Shown here: piece by piece, positions 27,739 to 36,206 of the stretch | Numbering within the stretch: position 1 is the stretch's first letter | Layout: each line of letters starts with the position of its first letter | Assembly: GCA_963743575.1 (NCBI GenBank) | Contig: CAVUQC010000002.1 | Span: 248,001 to 312,000, forward strand | DNA: 64,000 nt | Source: DASUPK01 sp963743575 | GTDB taxonomy: Bacteria > Actinomycetota > Thermoleophilia > Solirubrobacterales > 70-9 | Reading direction: 5' to 3' | Translations under genes and position numbers: made by a program | The notes under the pieces: generated by a model | Told to the model about the DNA's origin: nothing | The model's input: only the letters and a program-made list of their open reading frames with translations | Database searches by the model: none

Positions 27739-29040
27739 ATGGAGAAATTCATCATTCAGGGCGGCGTTCCGCTCTCCGGAGAGATCGTTCCGGCGGGCAA
27801 CAAGAACGCCGCGCTCCCCATTCTCGCCGCCTGCCTGCTCACCGAGGAGCAGCTACTGGTCCGCAACGTCCCGCGGATCCGCGACGTCGAGTCCATGCTG
27901 GGGCTGCTCGAGCGACTCGGGGTGAAGGTGGCCTGGACCGGTGAGAACGAGGTCACGCTGCACGCGGACACCATCGCCGGCACCGAGGTCGACGAGGAGC
28001 TCTCCAACCGGATTCGCGCCTCCTTCCTGGTCGCCGGGCCGCTGCTCGCGCGCTTTGGCGAGGTGAAGATGCCGCCGCCCGGCGGGGACACCATCGGGCG
28101 CCGCCGCCTCGACGCTCATCTCGACGCCTTCCGGGACCTCGGCGCGAAGGTCGACGGTGACGTTTGGATCGAGATCTCGGCTCCGCCCGAGGGCCTCATG
28201 CCGCAGCGAATCTTCATGGACGAGCCGTCGGTGATGGGAACCGAGAACGCGCTGCTCGCCGCCGCGCTCACACCCGGCCCGACGACGATCGAGAACGCCG
28301 CCTCCGAGCCGCACGTCCAGGACCTCGCCAGGCTGCTCTGCAAGATGGGCGCCCAGGTCGATCAGATCGGCTCGAACGTGATGACCGTGCACGGGCAGAA
28401 GAAGCTCGGTGGGGCGGAGCACGACGTGTCTCCCGACCACATCGAGATCGCCAGCTTCATGGCCCTGGCGGCCGCGACCAGCGGCGAACTCCGGATCCGC
28501 GACGTCGTTCCACAGGATCTCGAGGGGATACGCCGCCACTTCCGGCGGATCGGCCTGCAGACCATGGTCGAGGGGAACGACCTGCTGGTCCCGCCCGAGC
28601 AGAAGCTGACCATCCGCGACGACCAGGGCGATGCGATCCCGAAGATCGACGATGGCCCCTGGCCCGCGTTCCCTGCCGACCTGACATCGATCGCCCTGGC
28701 TCTGGCCACCCAGGCCGACGGGACGATCCTGATCTTCGAGAAGATGTTCGAGAACCGGTTGTTCTTCGTCGACAAGCTCGTCGCGATGGGCGCTCGGATC
28801 ACGCTGTGCGATCCCCACAGGGCGATCGTCAGCGGTCCGAGCCGTCTTCATGGCGCCCGCCTCGAGAGCCCGGACATCCGTGCCGGCATGGCGATGCTCA
28901 TCGCCGCGCTGGCCGCGCAGGGCACGTCGGAGATCGGGAACGTCGCCCAGATCGACCGGGGCTACGAGCGGATCGACGTGCGCCTGCGCGACCTCGGCGC
29001 CCGCATCGAGCGGGTCGCCTCAGAGCGCGTTCCGGCCTAG
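27739..29040 (+). CDS. murA: UDP-N-acetylglucosamine 1-carboxyvinyltransferase
   Basis: First committed step of peptidoglycan synthesis, transferring enolpyruvate from PEP to UDP-GlcNAc in the cytosol. The 433-residue length is normal. The substrate-binding GNKNAALPILAA is at 20-31, and the repeated inside-out barrel motifs are present. The catalytic loop reads PPPGGDTIGRR: Asp117 stands where most bacteria have the fosfomycin-reactive Cys (E. coli Cys115). The same Cys-to-Asp change in Mycobacterium gives intrinsic fosfomycin resistance. Monocistronic; stop one base from the convergent ABM-like gene. Confidence 0.96.
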   Translation: MEKFIIQGGVPLSGEIVPAGNKNAALPILAACLLTEEQLLVRNVPRIRDVESMLGLLERLGVKVAWTGENEVTLHADTIAGTEVDEELSNRIRASFLVAGPLLARFGEVKMPPPGGDTIGRRRLDAHLDAFRDLGAKVDGDVWIEISAPPEGLMPQRIFMDEPSVMGTENALLAAALTPGPTTIENAASEPHVQDLARLLCKMGAQVDQIGSNVMTVHGQKKLGGAEHDVSPDHIEIASFMALAAATSGELRIRDVVPQDLEGIRRHFRRIGLQTMVEGNDLLVPPEQKLTIRDDQGDAIPKIDDGPWPAFPADLTSIALALATQADGTILIFEKMFENRLFFVDKLVAMGARITLCDPHRAIVSGPSRLHGARLESPDIRAGMAMLIAALAAQGTSEIGNVAQIDRGYERIDVRLRDLGARIERVASERVPA

Positions 29041-29041
29041 C

Positions 29042-29329
29042 TCAGACGCTGTAGGCGTTGTGCAGGTCGGTGAACTTCGGCTGAGGAGGCGCCGGGGCGT
29101 CGTCGCCCAGGGTCTCCTGGATGGTGGGCGCGAGCTGGGACTCCGCGAACGCTCCGAACGCCTCAGGCGACTCCCAGATGTCGAGGATGCGAAGCGTGTC
29201 GCCATCCAGCCTTGCGCTGTGCGCGATCAGCCCGTGGGGCGGGTTGCCCTTGGGGTCGAGCGCGCTGTCAACCGTGTCGTACTGGTCCGTCGTGAAGCCT
29301 TCGAAATCCATCTCTACGAAAACTGCCAT
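29042..29329 (-). CDS. ABM-like (dimeric alpha-beta barrel) protein
   Basis: A 95-residue protein with ferredoxin-like beta-alpha-beta-beta pattern: MAVFVEMDFEGFT, HSARLDGDTLRILDIWES and FAESQLAPTIQETLG. ILDIWESPEAF matches the conserved strand-helix junction of antibiotic-biosynthesis-monooxygenase-like proteins. GAGGAG lies five bases before the ATG. The next upstream gene is a paralogue of similar length, so this is a tandem pair. Function unknown; family members range from monooxygenases to stress proteins. Confidence 0.72.
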   Translation of the reverse strand: MAVFVEMDFEGFTTDQYDTVDSALDPKGNPPHGLIAHSARLDGDTLRILDIWESPEAFGAFAESQLAPTIQETLGDDAPAPPQPKFTDLHNAYSV

Positions 29330-29369
29330 TTGTTCTCCTCTTCGAGTCGAGTAGCGGGGATTGGCCTGC

Positions 29370-29648
29370 TCAGGCCTGCTGCAGGTCGCGGACCTCGAGA
29401 ATCTCGGGCTCCCCGGCTTGCGGGGCGTCCGGATTCACCTCGGCGATCGCCGGGATCAGCTTGTCCTGAACGAAGCTCTGGAAAGCCTCGACCGACTCCC
29501 AAACGTCGACGGACTTCCATTTGCCTCCGCCCAGGTCACAGCCGGCGTGCAGAATCGCTCCCTCAGGGGTGGCGTCGCCGAGCTTCGCGTTCACCTGCTC
29601 GTATTCCTCAGGAGTTGTCTCGAACTCTTGGATCACCACTACTGCCAT
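29370..29648 (-). CDS. ABM-like protein, paralogue of the downstream gene
   Basis: A 92-residue protein with the same fold pattern and the matching SVDVWESVEAFQSFVQDKLIPAI segment. The ATG at 29648 is preferred because GGAGG lies eight bases upstream; an in-frame ATG at 29654 would be only two bases from it. Forms a tandem pair with 29042-29329. Function unknown. Confidence 0.72.
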   Translation of the reverse strand: MAVVVIQEFETTPEEYEQVNAKLGDATPEGAILHAGCDLGGGKWKSVDVWESVEAFQSFVQDKLIPAIAEVNPDAPQAGEPEILEVRDLQQA

Positions 29649-29739
29649 CTGCATCGCCTCCTCCGGTTGCAGTACCTGCGGCGACCCTATCGCCCCCGAC
29701 CTTGCAGCTTGTTAAATCCCGCGCCGCCATGATGGGCCG

Positions 29740-30738
29740 ATGATCCACCCGATACCCCCGGGCACCCGGGACATCCTGCCTGACGAGATGCGCGAGCTCC
29801 GCGCTCTCCAGGCGACCCTGATCGACGTCTTCGAGCGCTACGGCTATGGCCAGGTGGCCACGCCGACGCTCGAGTACGACGAGGTGCTCTCGCGCGGCGA
29901 GGGGCGAAGCGGCGTCGGGGCCTACCGGTTCTTCGACGAGCGCGGCGAGCTGCTCGCCCTGCGCTCTGACATGACCATCCCGATCGCCCGCCTGGTCGCA
30001 ACGCGCTTCGCGGATGCAGCACCGCCGCACCGCTTCTCCTACGTCGGCAACGCGTATCGGATCGTCCGCCCGCAGCGCGGACAGGTTCGCCAGTTCATGC
30101 ACGCAGGGGTGGAGCTGCTGGGGGCGCCGGCACCCGAAGGCACCGCGGAGGTGCTCGAGGTGCTGAGCGCGTCGCTCGACGCCGTAGGGCTCAACCGCGC
30201 GGTCCTCGGCCTCGGCGACGCCGACCTGTTCCGCCAGCTCCTCAGCGAGCTCGGGGTGGAGGGCGAGAATCGGGCCCGCATCCTCGATCGGCTTGCGGAG
30301 CACAACCTGGTCGGGCTGGAGTTGGCCGTCGACGAGGTTGAGGGCCTCGACGCGCACGGGCGCGAGACCCTGCTGCGCCTTCCGGGCCTTCGAGGCGGCG
30401 CCGAGATTCTGGAGCAGGCCCGCGAGCTCGGCGGGGTCGCCGTCGAGCGGGCGGCGCAGCGCCTCCAGCAGACCTACGACCTTCTGGTGGAGAAGGGCGT
30501 CGCCGGCCGCGTGCAGCTCGATCTCAGCCTGCTGCGAGACCTCGGCTACTACACGGGCGCGATCGTCGAGATCTATGACCCGGCCCTGGGCCACATACTC
30601 GGCGGCGGTGGCCGCTACGACGACCTCGTCGGCCGCTTCGGCCAGGCGATGCCGGCTGCCGGCTTCGGCCTCTACCTGGAGCGGGTGCACCTCGCCCAGA
30701 TGGAGGAGGAGCGCCTGTCCAGAGAGGGGGAGAAGTGA
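29740..30738 (+). CDS. hisZ: ATP phosphoribosyltransferase regulatory subunit
   Basis: Regulatory partner of short-form HisG, a catalytically dead histidyl-tRNA synthetase paralogue that confers histidine feedback. The 332 residues show the HisRS-like core without the anticodon domain. Motifs include PPGTRDILPDEM, LRSDMTIPIARLVATRF, the motif-2-like YVGNAYRIVRPQRGQ with RQFMHAGVE, and YYTGAIVEIY with GGGGRYDDL. First gene of the histidine operon; its stop overlaps the hisG GTG by four bases. Confidence 0.93.
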   Translation: MIHPIPPGTRDILPDEMRELRALQATLIDVFERYGYGQVATPTLEYDEVLSRGEGRSGVGAYRFFDERGELLALRSDMTIPIARLVATRFADAAPPHRFSYVGNAYRIVRPQRGQVRQFMHAGVELLGAPAPEGTAEVLEVLSASLDAVGLNRAVLGLGDADLFRQLLSELGVEGENRARILDRLAEHNLVGLELAVDEVEGLDAHGRETLLRLPGLRGGAEILEQARELGGVAVERAAQRLQQTYDLLVEKGVAGRVQLDLSLLRDLGYYTGAIVEIYDPALGHILGGGGRYDDLVGRFGQAMPAAGFGLYLERVHLAQMEEERLSREGEK

Positions 30739-31409
30739 GCCCCACGGTTGAGGCACCCCGCACCCGTCCGGGCGGGCCTCTGAAGCTGGCGATCCCGAGG
30801 GGCGCCCTCTGGGGCGAGACGCTCGACGCGCTCGATGGCATCGGCGTCGACACCGCGGAGATGCGCGGCGACTCGCGTTCGTTGATCTTCCAGGTCAACG
30901 GCATGAGCCTGGTGACCATGCGGCCGTCCGATGTCCCCACGTATGTCGAGTCGGGTGCCGCCGACCTCGGGATCACCGGCAAGGACGTGCTGCTCGAGCA
31001 CACCGACCGGATCGTCTACGAGATCCTCGATCTGGGCTACGGCGGTTGCCACATGGTGCTGGCAGGACGCAAGGGAGACGAGAGCCTGGGAGAGACCGAG
31101 AGGCGGCTCGGCGGCATGCGAATCGCGACCAAGTATCCGCGGATCGCCGAGCGCCACTTCGAGGAGACGGGGCGGCAGGCGGAGGTGATCGAGGTGAAGG
31201 GCTCGGTCGAGCTCGCACCGCTTGTCGGCCTGGCCGACGGCATCGTCGACCTCGTGGCCACCGGCCGCACCCTCGAGGAGAACGGCCTGGAGATCCGCGA
31301 GGAGATCGCGTCGTCGACCGCGCGGCTCGTCGTCAACCGGGTCTCCCACAAGCTGCGGGCCGCCGAGGTGGACGACCTGGTGGAGCGCCTCCGCCCGGAG
31401 AAGGGCTGA
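30735..31409 (+). CDS. hisG: ATP phosphoribosyltransferase, short form
   Basis: First enzyme of histidine biosynthesis (ATP + PRPP to phosphoribosyl-ATP). The 224-residue length, without the C-terminal ACT-like domain, marks the HisG-S type that requires HisZ, which is encoded directly upstream. Motifs: LAIPRGALW at the start, GAADLGITGKDVL, and the PRPP-binding region DLVATGRTLEENGL. Starts on GTG (GTGA overlap) and ends in a TGATG overlap with hisD. Confidence 0.95.
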   Translation: MSPTVEAPRTRPGGPLKLAIPRGALWGETLDALDGIGVDTAEMRGDSRSLIFQVNGMSLVTMRPSDVPTYVESGAADLGITGKDVLLEHTDRIVYEILDLGYGGCHMVLAGRKGDESLGETERRLGGMRIATKYPRIAERHFEETGRQAEVIEVKGSVELAPLVGLADGIVDLVATGRTLEENGLEIREEIASSTARLVVNRVSHKLRAAEVDDLVERLRPEKG

Positions 31410-32686
31410 TGCGAATCGAGCGATTCGATTGGGATGGGGAGGACGCCCGTGCCCTGGCGACTCGGATCCGTGGGCTGCAGCCGGCGCTCGGCGAGGTCGC
31501 CGACCCCGTCCGTGTGATCATCGACGCGATTCGCTCCGATGGGGACTCCGCCCTCGTCGAAATCGAGAGCCGGTTCGCGGACAGCACGATCGACGCGGAC
31601 TCGATCAGGCAGCCGGAAGAGGCGATGGCGGCGGCGCTCTCCCGCGTCGAACCGAAGCTGGTCGAGGCAATGGAGCTCGCGGCCACGAACATCCGCACCG
31701 TGGCCGAGGCGCAGCCGGCTGACCCGCGCCGCGTCGAGCTGAATCAGGGTCAGAGGGTGGACCTCCGGGACGTCGCCGTCGCCTCGGCCGGGATCTACGC
31801 CCCCGGTGGGGCGGCCGCCTACCCCTCGACCGTCTTGATGGGCTGCATACCGGCCAGGGTCGCCGGGGTGGAGCGGGTCATCGTCGCGACTCCGCGCGGA
31901 GAGGGCGCCCCCGTCTCCGACGTGGTGCTGGCGGCAGCCTCGATCGCGGGCGCGGACGAGGTCTGCGCGATGGGCGGCGCGCAGGCGATCGCCGCCCTTG
32001 CCCTCGGCACTGAGCGGATCGCCCCCGTGGACGTGATCGCCGGCCCGGGAAACCGCTATGTCCAGGAGGCGAAGCGCCAGCTCGCGGGTGAGGTGGGGAT
32101 CGACGGTATCGCCGGGCCCTCGGAGCTGATGGTGATCGCCGGCGACACCGCGAACGCCGACTGGATGGGACTCGATCTCTGCTCCCAGGCCGAGCACGGG
32201 CCGGACGGCCTGCTCGTCGCGGCGGCGGTCGAGACCGTGATCCTCGACGCGATCGAGGAGAGCGTGGAGCGGATCGCCGCGACCCATGGCATCGCCGAGG
32301 ACGCGCCCCTGGCGCTCGTCGCCGTGCCGGAGACCGAGACCGGCGTGGATCTCGCCAACGCCGTCGCGCCGGAGCACCTGGAGATCCTCACCGAGGACGC
32401 CGAGCTGCTGGCCGAACGTGTCACGACCGCGGGCTGCGTCTTCGTCGGCGAGCTGGGCGCGACCGCCTTCGGCGACTACGCGGCCGGGTCGAACCACGTC
32501 CTGCCGACCGGCGGAGCCGGCCGCTTCCAGGGCCCGCTCGGCCCCGGCGCCTTCCGGCGCCGCATCTCAACCGTCGAGATCACGCAGGAGGCGGCCCGGG
32601 AGCTCGCACCGGCGGTCGCTACATTGGCCCGCTCCGAGGGCTTCCCGCTGCACGCCGAATCCGTCGAGGCGCGCGTCAAGGAGTGA
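31409..32686 (+). CDS. hisD: Histidinol dehydrogenase
   Basis: Catalyses the last two steps of histidine synthesis, oxidising histidinol to histidine with NAD and zinc. The 425 residues show YAPGGAAAYPSTVLM, GPGNRYVQEAKR, GPSELMVIA, CSQAEHGPDG (zinc/catalytic region), VAPEHLEI with the catalytic Glu-His, and a C-terminal GSNHVLPTGGAGRF. The ATG at 31409 overlaps the hisG stop; the open frame upstream is not coding. Confidence 0.96.
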   Translation: MRIERFDWDGEDARALATRIRGLQPALGEVADPVRVIIDAIRSDGDSALVEIESRFADSTIDADSIRQPEEAMAAALSRVEPKLVEAMELAATNIRTVAEAQPADPRRVELNQGQRVDLRDVAVASAGIYAPGGAAAYPSTVLMGCIPARVAGVERVIVATPRGEGAPVSDVVLAAASIAGADEVCAMGGAQAIAALALGTERIAPVDVIAGPGNRYVQEAKRQLAGEVGIDGIAGPSELMVIAGDTANADWMGLDLCSQAEHGPDGLLVAAAVETVILDAIEESVERIAATHGIAEDAPLALVAVPETETGVDLANAVAPEHLEILTEDAELLAERVTTAGCVFVGELGATAFGDYAAGSNHVLPTGGAGRFQGPLGPGAFRRRISTVEITQEAARELAPAVATLARSEGFPLHAESVEARVKE

Positions 32687-32690
32687 TCAG

Positions 32691-33281
32691 ATGAGCCGCA
32701 AAGCAGAGATCAGCCGCGAGACCAAGGAGACTAAGGTCGCCCTTAGCCTGGACCTGGACGGGGGCGAGGCCACGGTGTCCACCGGTGTCGGCTTCCTCGA
32801 TCACATGCTCGACCTGCTTGCCCGCCACGGCCGGCTCGGCCTGAGGATCGAGGCCTCGGGCGACCTCGAGACCGGTGCCCACCACACCACCGAGGACGTC
32901 GGCATCTGCCTGGGCCAGGCGATCGACGAGGCCCTCGGGGACCGCACCGGGATCCGCCGCTACGGCTTGGCCCTGGTGCCGATGGACGAAGCCCTCGGCG
33001 AGTGCGCCATCGACATCTCGGGCAGGCCCTACTGCGCCTTCGACGCCGAGCTTCCCGACGTGACGATCGCCGGCTTCGATTCGGAGCTGACCGAGGAGTT
33101 CTTCCGGGCGGTCTCCAACAGCTCGAAGATGACGCTCCACCTCTGGATTCGCTCCGGCTCGAACGCGCACCACATGATCGAGGCGTCGTTCAAGGCGTTC
33201 GCGCGAGCGCTGCGCGAGGCGGTCTCGATCGACCCGGAGGAGACGGGCGTGCCCTCCACCAAGGGCACCCTGACCGAATGA
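32691..33281 (+). CDS. hisB: Imidazoleglycerol-phosphate dehydratase
   Basis: Manganese-dependent dehydratase making imidazole-acetol phosphate. The 196 residues show GVGFLDHMLDLLARHG, the metal motif HHTTED and the second HHMIEASFKAF, as in the monofunctional actinobacterial enzyme (no phosphatase domain). The ATG at 32691 lies four bases after the hisD stop; the stop overlaps the hisH ATG. Confidence 0.96.
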   Translation: MSRKAEISRETKETKVALSLDLDGGEATVSTGVGFLDHMLDLLARHGRLGLRIEASGDLETGAHHTTEDVGICLGQAIDEALGDRTGIRRYGLALVPMDEALGECAIDISGRPYCAFDAELPDVTIAGFDSELTEEFFRAVSNSSKMTLHLWIRSGSNAHHMIEASFKAFARALREAVSIDPEETGVPSTKGTLTE

Positions 33282-33892
33282 CGCGCGTCGCCATCCTCGA
33301 CTACGGGATGGGCAACCTGCGCTCGGTCGAGAAGGCACTGGAGAAGGTCGGGGCCGAGGCCGAGATCACTTCGGATCGTGACCGGGTCGAGTCGGCCGAT
33401 GGCGTGATCCTGCCCGGCGTCGGAGCCTTTCCGAAGGCGATGGGCCGCGTCCATGAGATCGGGCTGGACGAGCTGGTCGCCGGCCGAGTCGAGGCCGGCG
33501 TGTCCGTGCTCGGCATCTGCCTCGGCATGCAGCTGCTCTTCGACTCCTCGGTGGAGAACGAGGGGGCAAGCGGCCTGTCGCTGCTCAGCGGCATCGTCGC
33601 GCCGCTGGCGGCCAACGGCTACAAGGTCCCGCACATCGGCTGGTCGCCGGTGCGCTGGGAGCACTCCTCGGCCCTCACCGATGGCCTGGGCGAGGAGACG
33701 CCCTTCTACTTCGTTCACTCCTTCGCGCCCCGCCCGTCAGCCGAGGATGACGTGCTCGGCACCGCGGCCTACGGCGAGCGCTTCGCATGTGCGGTGGAGC
33801 GCCCACCGCTCTACGGTGTCCAGTTCCACCCCGAGAAGTCAAGTTCGGCGGGGCTGGGACTGCTCACCAACTTCGTGCGCATCTGCAGTTGA
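33278..33892 (+). CDS. hisH: Imidazole glycerol phosphate synthase, glutaminase subunit
   Basis: Class I glutamine amidotransferase that supplies ammonia to HisF. The 204 residues contain ILDYGMGNLRSVEKAL, the nucleophile Cys in LGICLGMQLL, HIGW in the oxyanion strand and the His-Glu of QFHPEKS. ATGA overlap with hisB upstream and TTGA overlap with hisA downstream. Its partner hisF lies 1.5 kb downstream, separated from hisA by two unrelated genes. Confidence 0.96.
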   Translation: MTRVAILDYGMGNLRSVEKALEKVGAEAEITSDRDRVESADGVILPGVGAFPKAMGRVHEIGLDELVAGRVEAGVSVLGICLGMQLLFDSSVENEGASGLSLLSGIVAPLAANGYKVPHIGWSPVRWEHSSALTDGLGEETPFYFVHSFAPRPSAEDDVLGTAAYGERFACAVERPPLYGVQFHPEKSSSAGLGLLTNFVRICS

Positions 33893-34614
33893 TCCTCTAT
33901 CCGGCGATTGACATCCGCGACGGCAAGGCCGTCAGGCTGATCCAGGGCGATTACGACCAGGAGACGGCCTACGACGACGATCCGGTCGTCGCGGCACGGC
34001 GCTGGGTGGACGGCGGGGCACGCTGGCTCCACGTCGTCGACCTCGATGGGGCGCGGGCGGGCGAGCCGGTCAACCTCGAGCACGTCCGGCGGATCGTCGC
34101 CTCAGTCAACGTGCCGGTTCAGCTCGGCGGCGGACTGCGGGATTCGAAGAAGGTGGAGGAGGCCTTCTCCTCAGGCGTGGAGCGGGTCGTCCTAGGAACC
34201 GCCGCGGTGCGCGACCCCGAGATGGCGGAGGCCATCGCTGCCGCTCACGAAGGGCGGGTGGTCGCCTCGGTGGACTCGCGCTCCGGGAGGGTCGCGGCGG
34301 AGGGCTGGACCGAGGCATCCGAGTTGGGGACTGCCGAGGTGATCTCGGCTCTGTCGGACCGAGGCGTCAGCCGGTTCATCTACACGCCTGTGGAGGTCGA
34401 CGGGCTGATGGAGGGCCCCGATCTGGATTCGCTGCGCGACGCGGCGGCTGCCACGGACGGGGAGTTGATCTACTCAGGCGGAGTCGGATCACTCGACGAC
34501 CTCCGCGCGCTGGCTGAGCTCGACCTGGGCAACCTGGGAGGCGTGATCGTCGGCCGTGCGCTCTACGAGCAGCGCTTCACCGTCGCCGATGCCCAGGCGA
34601 TCCTCGATCCGTAG
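33889..34614 (+). CDS. hisA: Phosphoribosyl-formimino-AICAR phosphate isomerase
   Basis: ProFAR isomerase, a TIM barrel of 241 residues. The N-terminus LYPAIDIRDGKAVRL with the catalytic Asp, VQLGGGLRD, and C-terminal IYSGGVGSLDDL and GVIVGRALYE phosphate-binding loops are clear. The start is a TTG at 33889 overlapping the hisH stop (TTGA); an ATG in frame upstream lies deep inside hisH and is rejected. It may be the bifunctional PriA if trpF is absent from the genome, which cannot be judged here. Confidence 0.94.
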   Translation: MILYPAIDIRDGKAVRLIQGDYDQETAYDDDPVVAARRWVDGGARWLHVVDLDGARAGEPVNLEHVRRIVASVNVPVQLGGGLRDSKKVEEAFSSGVERVVLGTAAVRDPEMAEAIAAAHEGRVVASVDSRSGRVAAEGWTEASELGTAEVISALSDRGVSRFIYTPVEVDGLMEGPDLDSLRDAAAATDGELIYSGGVGSLDDLRALAELDLGNLGGVIVGRALYEQRFTVADAQAILDP

Positions 34615-34624
34615 GATCCGCTTC

Positions 34625-34981
34625 ATGGGGAGACTCTTCGGCCCGTTCTTCGTCTTCGCGGGGATCATGCACTTCGTCAAGCCCCGCTGGTACAAGCGAA
34701 TCATGCCGCCGTACGTGCCTCGGCACACCGAGCTGGTCTATGCGAGCGGCGTCGCTGAGATCGCGGGCGGCCTGGCGACGATGCACCCTGCGACCCGGAG
34801 AGCGGGCAGTGCATGGAGCATTGCCACGCTGCTCGCGGTCTTTCCCGCGAACCTCCACATGGCGCTCGATCCGGAGCGCTACGAGAAGGGGATCCCTGGA
34901 GGGCGCAACGCCCTCTATGCGCGGCTGCCGCTACAACTGCTGTTCATCGCCTGGGCGTACGCCGCGGGCGACTGGGATTAG
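34625..34981 (+). CDS. DoxX-like small membrane protein
   Basis: A 118-residue protein with hydrophobic segments near 4-18, 40-58, 68-88 and 97-114. It has the family-like features FVFAGIMHFVKPRWY and YASGVAEIAGGL. These resemble the DoxX/DUF4267-type membrane proteins, whose role is unsettled. The ATG at 34625 lies 10 bases after the hisA stop, so it is probably read with the histidine operon. Its stop overlaps the convergent NTF2-like gene. Confidence 0.75.
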   Translation: MGRLFGPFFVFAGIMHFVKPRWYKRIMPPYVPRHTELVYASGVAEIAGGLATMHPATRRAGSAWSIATLLAVFPANLHMALDPERYEKGIPGGRNALYARLPLQLLFIAWAYAAGDWD

Positions 34982-35370
34982 GCGAGACCGGCCGCCTCCA
35001 ACGCGCCGTCTCGATCGCCGTAGTCCTTGAAGGCCACAACGCGTCCATCCCTGAACGTCGCGATGACGGCGGTCGGGACGTCGGTCTCGACGCCGCTGCC
35101 GCGGCCCCGGATGTGAATCATCCCCAGCGCGATGACGCGTCCGTCGCCGAGATCGCGCAGATCGGTGTAGTCGAGCTCGAAGCTCTCGAAGCTTTCGTGG
35201 GTGTCCTGAAGGAACCTGCGGACCCCATCGTGCCCGCGGAACGTTCCCTCCGTGGCGGCGCGCCGGGGCTCGAGCTCGAGGCTCTCATCGGTGATCTCGA
35301 TCAGCGCCGCCTCGTCGCCGCTGCAGACGAGCTCGGCGGCCCGCAGAAACAGGTCGGTGTTGGCAGACAT
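34978..35370 (-). CDS. SnoaL/NTF2-like protein
   Basis: A 130-residue alpha+beta cone-fold protein. LFLRAAELVCSGDEAALIEI forms the first helices, GTFRGHDGVRRFLQDTHE the conserved middle, and FRDGRVVAFKDYGDRDGAL the C-terminal strands. Such proteins are often polyketide-cyclase-like or scaffold enzymes; no catalytic set could be assigned. It is on the opposite strand inside the histidine cluster, between hisA/doxX and hisF, starting 24 bases from the hisF ATG. Confidence 0.8.
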   Translation of the reverse strand: MSANTDLFLRAAELVCSGDEAALIEITDESLELEPRRAATEGTFRGHDGVRRFLQDTHESFESFELDYTDLRDLGDGRVIALGMIHIRGRGSGVETDVPTAVIATFRDGRVVAFKDYGDRDGALEAAGLA

Positions 35371-35393
35371 GAGCGCAACGTTAACCTCGATTC

Positions 35394-36206
35394 ATGGTCC
35401 TGAAGCGAGTTATCCCCTGCCTGGACGTTGACGACGGCCGCGTCGTCAAGGGCACCAACTTCGTCGACATCCGCGACGCCGGCGACCCGGTGGAGCTCGC
35501 CGAGCGCTACGACGCTGCGGGCGCCGACGAACTGGTCTTCCTGGACATCACCGCCTCGCACGAGAGCCGCGACACGATCGTCGAGCTCGCCCGGCGCACG
35601 GCTGACAACGTCTTCATCCCCTTCACGATCGGCGGGGGAATCCGATCGGTCGAGGACGCGCAGGCCGTGCTCGACGCCGGTGCCGACAAGGTCTCCGTGA
35701 ATTCCTCCGCGCTGGCACGGCCGGAGCTGATCGCGGAGCTCGCCGCCGTCTTCGGCTCACAGTGCGTGGTCGTCGCGATCGACGCGAAACGCCGTCGGGC
35801 GGGCGATACTTCGGAGACCTGCGACGCGCCCGCAGGCCACTTCGGTGACGCCGAGTGGGACGTCTACGTCCACGGCGGCCGGACCAGGGTTGAGGGCCGC
35901 GAGGCCGTCGAGTGGGCGAAGGAGGCGACGGACCTGGGAGCGGGGGAGTTGCTGCTGACCAGCATGGATCGCGACGGCACGACCGACGGCTACGACCTGG
36001 AGCTGACCCGCGCCGTCGCCGAGGCGGTCAGCGTGCCCGTGATCGCCTCCGGAGGTGCCGGCGAACTGGACCACCTGGTCGAGGCGGTCACGGCTGGACA
36101 CGCCGACGCGGTGCTCTGCGCGTCGATCTTCCACTACGGGCAGCACACGGTCGCCGAGGCGAAGCAGAGGATGGACCAGGCCGGAATCCCCGTCCGGATC
36201 GCCTAG
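35394..36206 (+). CDS. hisF: Imidazole glycerol phosphate synthase, cyclase subunit
   Basis: TIM-barrel partner of HisH making imidazole glycerol phosphate and AICAR. The 270 residues show RVIPCLDVDDGRVVKGTNF (catalytic Asp), FTIGGGIRSVEDA, DKVSVNSSA, and LLTSMDRDGTTDGYD (second catalytic Asp). Detached from the rest of the operon by the doxX-like and NTF2-like genes, so it probably has its own promoter in the NTF2-hisF intergenic space. Its stop overlaps that of the convergent beta-propeller gene. hisI and hisE are not in the window. Confidence 0.96.
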   Translation: MVLKRVIPCLDVDDGRVVKGTNFVDIRDAGDPVELAERYDAAGADELVFLDITASHESRDTIVELARRTADNVFIPFTIGGGIRSVEDAQAVLDAGADKVSVNSSALARPELIAELAAVFGSQCVVVAIDAKRRRAGDTSETCDAPAGHFGDAEWDVYVHGGRTRVEGREAVEWAKEATDLGAGELLLTSMDRDGTTDGYDLELTRAVAEAVSVPVIASGGAGELDHLVEAVTAGHADAVLCASIFHYGQHTVAEAKQRMDQAGIPVRIA

